From assembly GCA_016707075.1 (NCBI GenBank), contig JADJII010000011.1, forward strand, positions 62,001 to 126,000: a DNA stretch of 64,000 nucleotides, written 5' to 3'. Each line of letters starts with the position of its first letter. Within the stretch, counting starts at the first letter, position 1. The translations under genes were made by a program, and so were the position numbers. Of this stretch, positions 26,034 through 35,039 are shown piece after piece. The notes beneath the pieces were generated by a model that worked only from the letters and a program-made list of their open reading frames with translations, was not told the DNA's origin and made no database searches. This DNA comes from Egaibacter danicus. Lineage in GTDB: Bacteria > Pseudomonadota > Gammaproteobacteria > Burkholderiales > Burkholderiaceae_C.

Positions 26034-27140
26034 ATGATCGTCCTGAAGGCAACACAAGACAAAGTTCTCTCGGTTCTGCAATCGGTCGCAGGCATCGTTG
26101 AGCGTCGGCACACGCTGCCCATTCTGGCCAATGTACTGATCCGCAAGACGGGCTCGTCGTTGCAACTCACCACCAGTGATCTCGAAATCCAGATCCGCAC
26201 ATCGGCCGAGCTCGATGGCGATACTGGCAGCTTCACCACCACCGTAGGTGCCCGCAAGCTGATCGATATTTTGCGCACCATGCCTTCAGACCAGACCGTG
26301 TCGCTGGAGTCCAGCGCTTCCAAGGTCATCCTCAAGGGTGGCAAGAGCAAGTTCACGCTGCAGACCATGGCAGCAGAAGACTTTCCGCTGGTGCAGGAGT
26401 CAGCCAGCTTCGGGCCGGTGTTCAGCGTGCCGCAAAAGACGCTGAAAGATTTGTTGAGCCAGGTGTCGTTTGCCATGGCGGTGCATGACATTCGTTACTA
26501 CCTCAACGGCATCCTGTTTGTGGCCGAGGGGAAGCAGCTCAGTCTGGTTGCCACCGATGGTCACCGCCTGGCGTTTGCTTCTGCCACGCTGGATGTGGAA
26601 GTACCAAAACAGGAAGTGATTCTGCCGCGCAAGACCGTGATCGAACTGCAGCGTCTGCTCAGCGATGCCGAAGGCGCGATTGAAATGCAGTTTGCCAACA
26701 ACCAGGCCAAGTTCACATTCGATGGCATGGAGTTTGTCACCAAGCTGGTGGAAGGCAAGTTCCCGGATTACAACCGCGTCATCCCGAAGAACCACAAAAA
26801 CAGCATCACGCTGGGCCGTGTGGCCCTGCTGGCTACCCTGCAGCGCACAGCCATTCTGACCAGCGACAAGTTCAAGGGTGTTCGCCTGAACATTGATCCC
26901 GGCACGCTGCGTGTGGCATCCAACAATGCCGAGCAGGAAGAAGCCGTGGACGAGCTGGATATCGATTACGGTGGCGACAGCATCGAAATCGGTTTCAACG
27001 TCACCTACCTGATCGATGCGCTGGCCAACATGAGCCAGGAAATGGTGAAACTGGAATTGTCAGACGGTAACAGCTCTGCACTGTTCACCATTCCCGATAA
27101 CACCACGTTCAAATATGTCGTGATGCCCATGAGAATTTGA
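26034..27140 (+). CDS. dnaN: DNA polymerase III beta sliding clamp
   Basis: This 368-residue protein forms the dimeric ring that tethers polymerase III. It begins MIVLKATQDKVLSVLQSVAGIVERRHTLPILANV-type sequence and has three repeated clamp domains of about 120 residues, ending in the family C-terminus YVVMPMRI, which contributes to the peptide-binding cleft. It lies between oriC and gyrB in the conserved order. Confidence 0.98.
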   Translation: MIVLKATQDKVLSVLQSVAGIVERRHTLPILANVLIRKTGSSLQLTTSDLEIQIRTSAELDGDTGSFTTTVGARKLIDILRTMPSDQTVSLESSASKVILKGGKSKFTLQTMAAEDFPLVQESASFGPVFSVPQKTLKDLLSQVSFAMAVHDIRYYLNGILFVAEGKQLSLVATDGHRLAFASATLDVEVPKQEVILPRKTVIELQRLLSDAEGAIEMQFANNQAKFTFDGMEFVTKLVEGKFPDYNRVIPKNHKNSITLGRVALLATLQRTAILTSDKFKGVRLNIDPGTLRVASNNAEQEEAVDELDIDYGGDSIEIGFNVTYLIDALANMSQEMVKLELSDGNSSALFTIPDNTTFKYVVMPMRI

Positions 27141-27170
27141 CGCTACCAAAACCGTAGCGCCTCAAGACGC

Positions 27171-27194
27171 AAACCCCCTCTCCAAAGGGGGTTT
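27171..27194 (+). terminator. GC-rich hairpin after dnaN
   Basis: Stem AAACCCCC/GGGGGTTT with an eight-base loop lies 30 bases after the dnaN stop. The T-run is only three bases, so it is a weak or attenuating terminator ahead of gyrB. Confidence 0.5.
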
Positions 27195-27235
27195 GGTCAT
27201 TCAAGAGTTTGAGAAATCGTGAGAAGAAGTTCGCC

Positions 27236-29839
27236 ATGACCGAAGAAAACAAGCCTGTACCAACCCCTGCCAACGCCGATGAAACGGTTCATACGGGCGA
27301 AAGTACAGCCGACAGCTCCAATTTCCAGCCCACCATTGACACCAACCAGGCTGGCGCGACCGAAGCCTATGGTGAAGGCTCCATCCAGATCCTGGAAGGG
27401 CTGGAAGCCGTGCGCAAGCGTCCGGGCATGTACATTGGCGATACGTCCGACGGCACCGGTTTGCACCATCTGGTTTTCGAGGTGGTGGACAACTCGATTG
27501 ACGAATCCTTGGCTGGCCATTGCGACGACATTCTGGTCACCATCCACTCCGACAACTCCATCAGCGTGGTGGACAACGGCCGCGGCATTCCTACCGGCGT
27601 GAAGATGGATGACAAGCACGAGCCCAAGCGCTCGGCGGCTGAAATTGCGCTCACCGAACTGCATGCCGGCGGCAAGTTCAACCAGAACAGCTACAAGGTC
27701 TCTGGCGGCCTGCACGGTGTGGGCGTGAGCTGCGTGAATGCGCTGAGCAAGATGCTGCGTCTGACCATCCGCCGTGATGGCAAGGTCCACGCCATGGAGT
27801 TCAGCAAGGGTTTTGTGCAAAACCGCATCGTGGAAACGGTGAACGGTGTCGAAGTCTCCCCCATGAAGGTGATTGGCGAGACTGAAAAGCGCGGTACGGA
27901 AGTTCACTTCCTGCCCGATACCGAAATCTTCCAGCAGAACAACGACTTTCACTATGAAATTCTGAGCAAGCGTCTGCGCGAGCTGAGCTTCCTGAACAAC
28001 GGCGTGCGCATTCGCCTGAAGGACGAACGCACGGGCAAGGAAGACGACTTTGCCGGCGCCGGTGGTGTCAAAGGCTTTGTGAACTTCATCAACAAGGGCA
28101 AGACGGTGTTGCACCCCAACATCTTCCACGCCATGGGTGACCGCCAGAGCGATCAGGGCACCAACATCGGCGTTGAAGTGGCCATGCAGTGGAACAGCGG
28201 CTACAACGAGCAGGTACTCTGCTTTACCAACAATATTCCGCAACGTGATGGTGGTACCCACCTCACGGGTCTGCGTGCTGCGATGACCCGTGTCATCAAC
28301 AAATACATCGACGAATCCGAACTCGCCAAAAAAGCCAAGGTCGAGGTGAGCGGTGACGACATGCGCGAAGGCCTGACCTGTGTGCTGAGCGTGAAAGTAC
28401 CCGAGCCCAAGTTCTCCAGCCAGACCAAGGACAAACTGGTGTCCAGCGAAGTGCGCGGTCCGGTGGAGGACATCGTCAGCAAGCTGCTGGCCGACTACCT
28501 GCAGGAGCGGCCAAACGACGCCAAGATCATCGTCGGCAAGATCATCGAAGCCGCCCGTGCCCGTGAAGCTGCCCGCAAAGCCCGAGACATGACGCGCCGC
28601 AAGGGTGTGCTCGACGGCATGGGCCTGCCCGGCAAGCTGGCCGACTGCCAGGAAAAAGACCCGGCGATGTGCGAGATCTACATCGTCGAGGGTGACTCCG
28701 CCGGCGGCTCTGCCAAGCAGGGCCGCGACCGCAAGTTCCAGGCGATCCTTCCCTTGCGCGGCAAGATTCTGAACGTGGAAAAAGCCCGCTACGAAAAGCT
28801 GCTGACCAGCAACGAAATCCTGACGCTGATCACCGCCCTGGGCACCGGCATCGGCAAGGCCGGTGGCACGACTGGCAATGACGACTTCAACGTCGCCAAG
28901 CTGCGCTACCACCGCATCATCATCATGACCGATGCCGACGTGGACGGTGCCCACATCCGCACGCTGCTGCTGACCTTCTTCTACCGCCAGATGCCCGAGC
29001 TGGTCGAGCGTGGCCACATCTACATTGCCCAGCCGCCGCTGTACAAGGTGAAAGCTGGCAAGGAAGAGCTGTACCTGCAAGGTCCGACCGAGCTGGACAG
29101 CTTTTTGCTGCGCATTGCGCTGGTGAACGCGTCTGTGTTCACCGGTGGCCCGAACGGCACGACGATTACCGGCGACACGCTGGCCGAGCTGGCCCGCAAG
29201 CACCTGATCGCCCAGGGCGTGATTGCCCGCCTGAAAAACTTCATGGATGCCGAAGCCTTGCGCTCGGTGGCTGACGGCGTGGCGCTGAATCTGGATACGG
29301 TTGCCGAAGCTGAAAGCTCGGCTGCGGCCCTGCAAGCCCGCCTGCCCGACGCCGAAGTCGCCGGCGAGTTTGACGTGCGCACCGACAAGCCCATTTTGCG
29401 CATCAGCCGCCGCCATCACGGCAACGTGAAAAGCAGCGTGCTCACACAAGACTTTGTGCACGGCGCCGACTACGCCGCACTGGCGGAAGCCGCCAACACC
29501 TTCCGCGGACTGCTGAGTGAGGGTGCCCGCGTGATGCGGGGCGAAGGCGAGCGTCAGAAGGAGGAAAAAGTGTCTGACTTCCGCGAAGCCATGGCCTGGC
29601 TCATCGGTCAGGCCGAGCACGCCACCAGCCGCCAGCGCTACAAAGGGCTGGGCGAGATGAATCCGGCCCAGCTGTGGGAAACCACCATGGACCCCACCGT
29701 GCGTCGCCTGCTGCGGGTACAGATTGACGACGCCATCGAAGCCGACCGCGTGTTCACCATGCTGATGGGCGACGAAGTGGAGCCGCGCCGTGATTTCATC
29801 GAAACCAACGCGCTGCGCGCCGGCAACATCGATATCTAG
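27236..29839 (+). CDS. gyrB: DNA gyrase subunit B
   Basis: This 867-residue protein has a GHKL ATPase domain (IEGLEAVRKRPGMYIG-like start, VVDNSIDE, DNGRGIP, GGLHGVG), a transducer, and a TOPRIM domain (IVEGDSAGGSAKQGRDR, residues about 480-496; IIMTDADVDGAHI). The family C-terminus RDFIETNAL is present. The extra length over 800 residues reflects the insert common in proteobacterial GyrB. I chose the ATG of MTEENKPV; a TTG 27 bases upstream is in frame but less likely. Confidence 0.97.
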   Translation: MTEENKPVPTPANADETVHTGESTADSSNFQPTIDTNQAGATEAYGEGSIQILEGLEAVRKRPGMYIGDTSDGTGLHHLVFEVVDNSIDESLAGHCDDILVTIHSDNSISVVDNGRGIPTGVKMDDKHEPKRSAAEIALTELHAGGKFNQNSYKVSGGLHGVGVSCVNALSKMLRLTIRRDGKVHAMEFSKGFVQNRIVETVNGVEVSPMKVIGETEKRGTEVHFLPDTEIFQQNNDFHYEILSKRLRELSFLNNGVRIRLKDERTGKEDDFAGAGGVKGFVNFINKGKTVLHPNIFHAMGDRQSDQGTNIGVEVAMQWNSGYNEQVLCFTNNIPQRDGGTHLTGLRAAMTRVINKYIDESELAKKAKVEVSGDDMREGLTCVLSVKVPEPKFSSQTKDKLVSSEVRGPVEDIVSKLLADYLQERPNDAKIIVGKIIEAARAREAARKARDMTRRKGVLDGMGLPGKLADCQEKDPAMCEIYIVEGDSAGGSAKQGRDRKFQAILPLRGKILNVEKARYEKLLTSNEILTLITALGTGIGKAGGTTGNDDFNVAKLRYHRIIIMTDADVDGAHIRTLLLTFFYRQMPELVERGHIYIAQPPLYKVKAGKEELYLQGPTELDSFLLRIALVNASVFTGGPNGTTITGDTLAELARKHLIAQGVIARLKNFMDAEALRSVADGVALNLDTVAEAESSAAALQARLPDAEVAGEFDVRTDKPILRISRRHHGNVKSSVLTQDFVHGADYAALAEAANTFRGLLSEGARVMRGEGERQKEEKVSDFREAMAWLIGQAEHATSRQRYKGLGEMNPAQLWETTMDPTVRRLLRVQIDDAIEADRVFTMLMGDEVEPRRDFIETNALRAGNIDI

Positions 29840-29870
29840 GCGCAATGAGCGCCCGCCGGCAGGTGAATGC

Positions 29871-30377
29871 TCAGTCCACGCGAAGCTTGAACTGGAAAAT
29901 CACCGCACCGTCCACTTTGCCGATGGACGGAATCAGACCGAGATTGACCCCGAAGCGTTTGCCTTCATAAGTTGCCATGGGTAGTGCGGCGAAGAAGGTG
30001 CCGCCGCGTGATACGGCGGGGTAGCCATTCATGACACCGGCGGATGCGCCCACTTTCCAGGGTCCGATGGACAGCGGCTGCCAGTTCACGGCAGCGTAGT
30101 AGGTGGTCTTGCGCATGCTGTTGTAGTAAGTGCCTGCCATGAACGACACCTCGGGGCTGGTCCGGTACTCCAGACCCAGCCCGAGGTTTGTTTCGTTGTA
30201 GCCCTTGTCTCTTGCAAAGTGGCGCGAGAAGCCGCCGAGGTTCACCCACACCTCGGGTTTCTTCTGGTCGGTGGCTGGCTGGCTGCTGACAGATGACTCG
30301 GTGTCAGCAGATGCAGCGAAAGCCTGGGGCGTGCAGCAGAGTAGTGCGCCCGCCAGTGCGTAGCAAAGAGTTTTCAT
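29871..30377 (-). CDS. Predicted outer-membrane beta-barrel protein (paralogue A)
   Basis: This 168-residue secreted protein has a signal peptide (LCYALAGALLCCTPQAFA, cleavage before ASAD). The mature part alternates polar and hydrophobic residues, as in small eight-strand barrels: SRHFARDKGYNETNLGLGLEY, AGTYYNSMRKTTYYAAVNW, WQPLSIGPWKVGASAGVMNGYP. This pattern occurs in PagP-like/YfaZ-like unknown families. The function is unknown. It shares the WxPLSxGPxKxGAxxGVxxGY block with the gene at 38591. Confidence 0.8.
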   Translation of the reverse strand: MKTLCYALAGALLCCTPQAFAASADTESSVSSQPATDQKKPEVWVNLGGFSRHFARDKGYNETNLGLGLEYRTSPEVSFMAGTYYNSMRKTTYYAAVNWQPLSIGPWKVGASAGVMNGYPAVSRGGTFFAALPMATYEGKRFGVNLGLIPSIGKVDGAVIFQFKLRVD

Positions 30378-30513
30378 AAGTGCCCCATATCCCGACTGAG
30401 TTGCCCAACAGAATTTGTTACAGGCTGTTTCGGTATGCGCCCTTGCGAACTTGAGTCAGCGTTTGCTGTATCTGAGGTTATGAAAGCCTTCAATAGCCTG
30501 CTTTTAATGGTCT

Positions 30514-30566
30514 AATTGGCCTCCAGCCCTTGTCAGATATGCGTAACCAGCTATTAATTTCATAGT
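30514..30566 (+). repeat. Dispersed AGCTAT...ATAGC repeat, copy c, abutting aroG
   Basis: It begins with AATTGGCCTCCAGCCC and ends with CAGCTATTAATTTCATAGTG. The last bases touch the aroG start codon, so the element occupies the place of its ribosome site and probably its promoter. Confidence 0.8.
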
Positions 30567-30567
30567 G

Positions 30568-31665
30568 ATGAATATCTCTCTTTCCACCCACGACACCACC
30601 CGCATTGACGACACACGCATCAGCGCGGTGCGTCCGCTCATCACGCCTGCGCTGCTGGAAGAAACCCTGCCGGTGCCCGACGCCGCGCAGGCGCTGGTGG
30701 AGGGCAGCCGCGCTGCCATCTCGCGCGTGCTGCACGGGCAGGACGACCGGCTCATCGTGGTGGTGGGGCCGTGCTCCATTCACGACCACGACCAGGCCAT
30801 GGCATACGCCGGGCTGCTCAAGGCACAAGCCGATGCGCTGAAAGACGACCTGCTGGTGGTGATGCGCGTGTATTTCGAGAAGCCCCGCACCACCGTGGGC
30901 TGGAAGGGCTACATCAACGACCCGCATCTGGACGACAGCTTTGCCATCAACAAAGGGCTGGAGATGGCGCGCCGCCTGCTGCTGGACGTGCTGGCGCTGG
31001 GCCTGCCGGTGGGAACGGAGTTTCTGGACCTGCTTAGCCCACAGTTCATCAGCGACCTGGTGAGCTGGGGCGCCATTGGCGCGCGCACCACCGAGAGCCA
31101 GAGCCACCGCCAGCTCGCCAGCGGGCTTTCGTGTCCGGTGGGCTTCAAGAACGGCACCGACGGCGGCATCAAGGTTGCGACCGACGCCATTCAGGCTGCG
31201 CGCGCCTCGCATGCCTTCATGGGCATGACCAAGATGGGCCAGGCCGCCATTTTCGAGACGCGTGGCAATGACGACTGCCACGTGATCCTGCGCGGTGGCA
31301 AGCAGCCCAACTATTCAAAAGCCGATGTGGATGCCGCCTGTGCGCTCCTCAAAAGCGCGGGCCTGCGCGAACAGGTGATGATTGACGTGAGCCACGCCAA
31401 CAGCAGCAAACAGCACGCGCGCCAGATCACCGTGGCCGCTGAAGTGGCGCAGCAGATTGCCGCGGGCGACGCGCGCATTACCGGTGTGATGATCGAAAGC
31501 CATCTCAACGAGGGGCGGCAAGACATAGCTCCCGGTCAGCCGCTCAAACACGGCGTGTCGGTAACGGACGCCTGCATCAGCTTTGAGCAGACCGTGCCGG
31601 TGCTGCAGGGGCTGGCAAAGGCGGTGCGGGCAAGGCGCGAGCTGGTTACTGCGCCACGCCCGTAA
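30568..31665 (+). CDS. aroG: 3-deoxy-7-phosphoheptulonate synthase (DAHP synthase, AroG class)
   Basis: This 365-residue class I DAHP synthase catalyses the first step of aromatic amino acid synthesis from PEP and erythrose-4-phosphate. It has VVVGPCSIHD around residue 68 with the metal Cys, EKPRTTVGWKG, GARTTESQSHRQLASG, and the C-terminal DVSHANSSKQH and MIESHLNEG metal motifs. The start is the ATG of a GTG-ATG pair directly after a dispersed repeat copy. The 3' end overlaps the degraded hydrolase gene by 20 bases. Confidence 0.95.
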   Translation: MNISLSTHDTTRIDDTRISAVRPLITPALLEETLPVPDAAQALVEGSRAAISRVLHGQDDRLIVVVGPCSIHDHDQAMAYAGLLKAQADALKDDLLVVMRVYFEKPRTTVGWKGYINDPHLDDSFAINKGLEMARRLLLDVLALGLPVGTEFLDLLSPQFISDLVSWGAIGARTTESQSHRQLASGLSCPVGFKNGTDGGIKVATDAIQAARASHAFMGMTKMGQAAIFETRGNDDCHVILRGGKQPNYSKADVDAACALLKSAGLREQVMIDVSHANSSKQHARQITVAAEVAQQIAAGDARITGVMIESHLNEGRQDIAPGQPLKHGVSVTDACISFEQTVPVLQGLAKAVRARRELVTAPRP

Positions 31666-32510
31666 CCCAGGCCTTGCGGATCAACCGCCCGCAGTTGACG
31701 GAATCAACGCCCGTGCCCGCGGCGCCCTGGCGGGCCAGCACGCCGTAGTAGGTTTTGCTGGCGTCTATCCACGGGTAAAAGCCGAACGCGCCGGGGCTGC
31801 TCATCGGCGGCCGTCGCCTGACCAGGCGGTCGTCTTCCACCCAGTGGCCCACCAGAATAGTGCCAGCTCTCGGTGGCGGGGACGGGCGTGCCCAGCGCCT
31901 GCGGGCAGGCGAGGGAGTCCATTACACCAACCGCGTGCCCAGCAGCGGCCCCTGCCAGGTGGCGGTCAGAGCTTGCCCAGCGCAACGCGTAATCAGCGGC
32001 CAGGTGTCGGCGCCCGCGGCCAGGCGGCTGGTTGAACGTGAGCGCACATGTGGCGGCGGAGCAGGCGCTGGAGCAGCGCGGCGTTGTCCATGGTGCCCCG
32101 GCCATTCAGGCTGGCGTGCCATGGTGCCACCATCGTAAGAAACTTGCCCTCGGTGACCGCGGTGTACGTGCCGTTGGTGCCCAGCGCCAGGCAGGCGTCC
32201 ACCGTCTGGGCGAGCAGGCGACAGGCCAAACCTGGTGGCCCCTGCAAGTTCAGAAACTTGATGTCGGGCGCCGTCATCACGCCAGGCGCGCAGCGCTCGG
32301 CCACGTGCTGGCATACAGCGCACCAGGTGGCCAGGCGATGGGCTTGACCCTTCCGGCGATGGCAATGGCGGCGCCGCCCGGCTGACACCCATCTGGCGAA
32401 TTGGCGTCGCCAATCTCCCAGTAAAACGGGCGAATGGGGTACACGCCGTTGGTGGTGCTCTCGGCGACGCAGATGAGCGCCGCCTGCGCGCTGCGGACGA
32501 GCCCCGTGCG
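31646..32510 (-). pseudogene. Degraded copy of the serine-hydrolase-like lipoprotein gene (copy A)
   Basis: The region aligns over its whole length with the gene at 32975-34039 in the same orientation, but with many indels. Frame-correct islands include the C-terminus (FGFYPWIDASKTYYGVLARQ, ending VTGVAQ), CLALGTNGTYTAVTEGKFL in the middle, and STTNGVYPIRPFYWEIGDAN at the N-terminal side. No single frame joins them. The 5' signal peptide part is missing and replaced by sequence leading into the Fic fragment. Confidence 0.85.
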
Positions 32511-32574
32511 GGCGATCGAGGGTGGGGGGCAGCCCGTCGGAACAAGCCGTGTGCTGGATGGGTCACGCTGGGCC

Positions 32575-32922
32575 ACTGTCTTGACCAGTGGGCGATTCGC
32601 CGCGCTGCTGGGGCTGGAGAGCATGAAAGACCGCATCGCCGCGTGCCTGAGCTTTGAAGAAAACGTGGTGCGCCAGGGCGTGCGCACCGAGGCGCTGCGT
32701 GCGCTGCATTACCTGTTTGCCACGCAGGGCGAGCTGGAACGCGCTGATTTCAAAGCCATGCTGGGCCTGGGCGAGCGCCAGGCCACCGGGCAGGTGACGG
32801 CCCTGCTCAAGCGCGGTCTGCTGGTAACCGACAGCCCCTACGGAAGACTGCGCTTTGCGTACCGCAGCACGCGCTGCGCTTTACTTCCCGGTTTGTGGCC
32901 GGAGGCAGAAGCCGGGTTTTAG
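32575..32922 (+). pseudogene. C-terminal fragment of a Fic family protein
   Basis: The frame from about GRFAALLGLESMKDRIA onward matches the C-terminal winged-helix part of Fic/DUF4172-type proteins (EENVVRQGVRTEALRALHYL, RADFKAMLGLGERQATGQV, LLKRGLLVTDSPYGRLRF). The catalytic Fic core HPFxxGNGR is absent. After RLRFA the frame slips; restoring three single bases in short runs yields VPQHALRFYFPGLWPEAE, the normal end. It runs against the decayed hydrolase copy A. Confidence 0.75.
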
Positions 32923-32981
32923 GGGTCAAATTGGCCTCCAGCCCTCGCCAGATATGCGTGGATAGCTACTAAAGTTATAGC
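32921..32981 (+). repeat. Dispersed AGCTAT...ATAGC repeat, copy d
   Basis: It lies exactly between the Fic fragment and hydrolase copy B. It carries GGCCTCCAGCCC, then GATATGCGTGGATAGC and TACTAAAGTTATAGC. Its end overlaps the stop codon of the hydrolase gene. Confidence 0.8.
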
Positions 32982-34039
32982 GCCACGCCCGTAACCCACG
33001 CCTTGCGGATCAGCCGTCCGCAGTTGACCGAATCAACGCCCGTGCCGGCAGCGCCCTGGCGGGCCAGCACGCCGTAGTAGGTTTTGGTTGCATCTATCCA
33101 CGGGTAAAAGCCGAACGGGCCGCCGGGGGGCTGCTGGAGGCGCCGTCGCCCACCACGGGGGTCGTCTTCCACCCAGTGGCCCAGTGAATAGTGCCAGCTC
33201 TCGGTGGTGGGCACGGGCGTGCCCAGCGCCTGCGGGCAGGTGAGGGGGTTGGTGCACACGGGCTGCGTGCCCAGCAGCGCGCCCATGCGCAGGGTGCCGG
33301 TCAACAGCTTGCGCAGCACCAGCGCGTAATCAGCGGCCGAGGTGTCGGCGCCACCGGCCAGTTGCGGCTGGTTGAACGTGAGCGCCACGTCGTTGCCCAG
33401 CCGCGAGCGCAGCTCGGTGGCCAGCGCGGCGTTGTCCATGTTGCCCAGGCCGTTCAGGCTGGCGTGCTTTTGCATGTGGCCGCCGTCGTATAAAAACTTG
33501 CCGTCGGTGACCGCGGTGTACGTGCCGTTGGTGCCCAGCGCCAGGCAGGCGTCCACCGTCTGGCCGGGCAGGCACAGGCCAAAGTTGGTGTAGCCGCTTT
33601 GAAAGTTCAGAAACTTGATGTCGGGCGCCGTCATCACGCCCGCGCGCAGCTCGGCCACGTAGCTGGCATACAGCCACTTGGTGGCCGAGGCGATGGGCAT
33701 GGCGGTGCCGGCGATGTAGGTGGTGCCACCGACCGAGCCTGACGTCTTGGCGAAATTGGCGTCGCCAATCTCCCAGTAAAACGGGCGAATGGGCATACAC
33801 GCGTTGGTGGTGCTCTCGGCGGTGATGAGCGCCGCCTGCGCGCGCTGTATGTCGGTCAGCCCCGTGGGCGAGCCACTGTCGCCACCGCCACCGCAGGCGG
33901 TTAGCGAGCAGGGGAGGTGAAGGCGAAAGGCGCAGACCGGACCAGAGGAGCGAACCAGCAGGTTTTCATCAAGAAAATTCTTAGCCAGCGACGGGGAGGA
34001 CAGTGTTGATCTGCGGTAAAGACGGTAACAAATACGCAA
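32975..34039 (-). CDS. Serine-hydrolase-like lipoprotein (copy B), probably frameshifted
   Basis: An open frame of 354 codons encodes a lipoprotein-like sequence with lipobox SLTACGGGGD and an SxxK motif (PIASATKWLY) typical of beta-lactamase/DD-peptidase-like serine hydrolases. The natural start appears to be an ATG in another frame (MKTCWFAPLVRSAPFAF), one base out of register with the lipobox, so the drawn start is artificial. Two compensating indels scramble the stretch between GHWVEDDP and FGFYPWID compared with copy A. Function is inferred from SxxK only. Confidence 0.6.
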   Translation of the reverse strand: MRICYRLYRRSTLSSPSLAKNFLDENLLVRSSGPVCAFRLHLPCSLTACGGGGDSGSPTGLTDIQRAQAALITAESTTNACMPIRPFYWEIGDANFAKTSGSVGGTTYIAGTAMPIASATKWLYASYVAELRAGVMTAPDIKFLNFQSGYTNFGLCLPGQTVDACLALGTNGTYTAVTDGKFLYDGGHMQKHASLNGLGNMDNAALATELRSRLGNDVALTFNQPQLAGGADTSAADYALVLRKLLTGTLRMGALLGTQPVCTNPLTCPQALGTPVPTTESWHYSLGHWVEDDPRGGRRRLQQPPGGPFGFYPWIDATKTYYGVLARQGAAGTGVDSVNCGRLIRKAWVTGVAL

Positions 34040-34070
34040 GTTGGGGCCGGGGCGAGCACGGATTTGGTGT

Positions 34071-34135
34071 TTTTAGGGGTTAAATGGGGCTCTAGACCTT
34101 GTCGGATGTGCGTGAGTAGCTATTAAATATGTAGC
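34071..34135 (+). repeat. Dispersed AGCTAT...ATAGC repeat, copy e
   Basis: The copy contains GGGGCTCTAGACC, GGATGTGCGTGAGTAGC and TATTAAATATGTAGC. It separates the hydrolase 5' side from the 3' end of the HNH gene. Confidence 0.8.
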
Positions 34136-34142
34136 AGTTGTT

Positions 34143-34766
34143 TTAGATGAAACCGAAACGACGAGCATGAGATTCGAGAAACTGAGGATCTGGCCCATAG
34201 CGATGCGGCATCAGAATCTTCTTATTGTTGAATCGCAAAAGCGCTTGCTTCATGAACGAGTCACTCGGCTGAGCCACCAGTTTTTTCGACACCCGGACTT
34301 TAAAGTCCGGCAACACGGTGATTAGGCCGATATCGAAGGCCCGGTCATGTAGCGTAGACAAGCAAAGACCGTTCTGCGGATTCATCCGGTTTTCGTGATC
34401 ATCGCTCCACGGCACGATATGGCTGGCGTTCACGAGCTGCTCGCTGACTAAACCGGTGATACAGCAACGGGCGCCGTAGTTGTCGATGATAGATTGGCGG
34501 AACTTCCACTGATTCACGCGAACTTGCACCGTTGCGGCGCGTGTTTTACCTTCGGGGATGACCAGCGCGATCTCGGTCAAATTTTCTGCCAGCGGTTCAC
34601 CATGTGCCGTCGCCAGCTTGGCGTATTCATGCGCAGCCTCGGCGGACATAGGGCCCCAGTTGGCGTGGAATTCATCCCAAACAACCCGATCAAGCGCCGA
34701 TGGCTTGTTCAGCCCGCTAAGCCCGCGTGCGGCGATGACCGGGTCCAAACTCTGATAGGTTGGCAA
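34143..34766 (-). CDS. HNH endonuclease (COG3440 type), N-terminally broken
   Basis: The 207-codon frame holds the C-terminal HNH nuclease domain typical of predicted restriction endonucleases: WKFRQSIIDNYGARCCITGL, then VNASHIVPWSDDHENRMNPQNGLCLSTLHDRAFD-type metal and catalytic residues (His of SHIVPW, Asn/His following). The usual N-terminal module that precedes FASLDP is present upstream but in shifted frames (34767 to about 34915; see findings), so the gene is truncated by indels. Whether the HNH domain alone is made is unknown. Confidence 0.75.
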   Translation of the reverse strand: MPTYQSLDPVIAARGLSGLNKPSALDRVVWDEFHANWGPMSAEAAHEYAKLATAHGEPLAENLTEIALVIPEGKTRAATVQVRVNQWKFRQSIIDNYGARCCITGLVSEQLVNASHIVPWSDDHENRMNPQNGLCLSTLHDRAFDIGLITVLPDFKVRVSKKLVAQPSDSFMKQALLRFNNKKILMPHRYGPDPQFLESHARRFGFI

Positions 34767-34915
34767 GCTTCATGGGCCACAGAACCGGGGTGTTCCTCTG
34801 CCAAGCTTAACGCGCTAGTTGTTTCACCTGGCGTTACGGGCGTCCAGCTTGCCAAACGGTAACTGCATATAGGTGTAGCGTGGGCAAAAGATGCTGGCGG
34901 GTCCAATCAATATGG
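34767..34915 (-). pseudogene. Frameshifted N-terminal module of the HNH gene
   Basis: Read in alternating frames this stretch gives DWTRQHLLPTLHLY, YMQLPFGKLDARN, VKQLAR, LAEEHPGSVA and MKLANLS, the normal order of the module that precedes the SLDP block in COG3440 HNH proteins. At least four small indels separate the pieces. Confidence 0.65.
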
Positions 34916-35039
34916 GAAGCGAGGGTTTGGCAACAAAGTCTCCGTTGCGGCGTATAGCCCGGAGTATCGAGACTTTTGCTACCAGCCACGAGTTGTCATT
35001 AATAGCGAGTGCACCGCCCGTGGGGCGTTGCGAAAGGTG

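Noticed and set aside
27197..29845. Open frame of 882 codons antisense to gyrB
   Set aside because: It mirrors gyrB codon by codon, has His/Val/Ala-rich low-information sequence and no ribosome site. GC-rich coding strands often leave such antisense frames.
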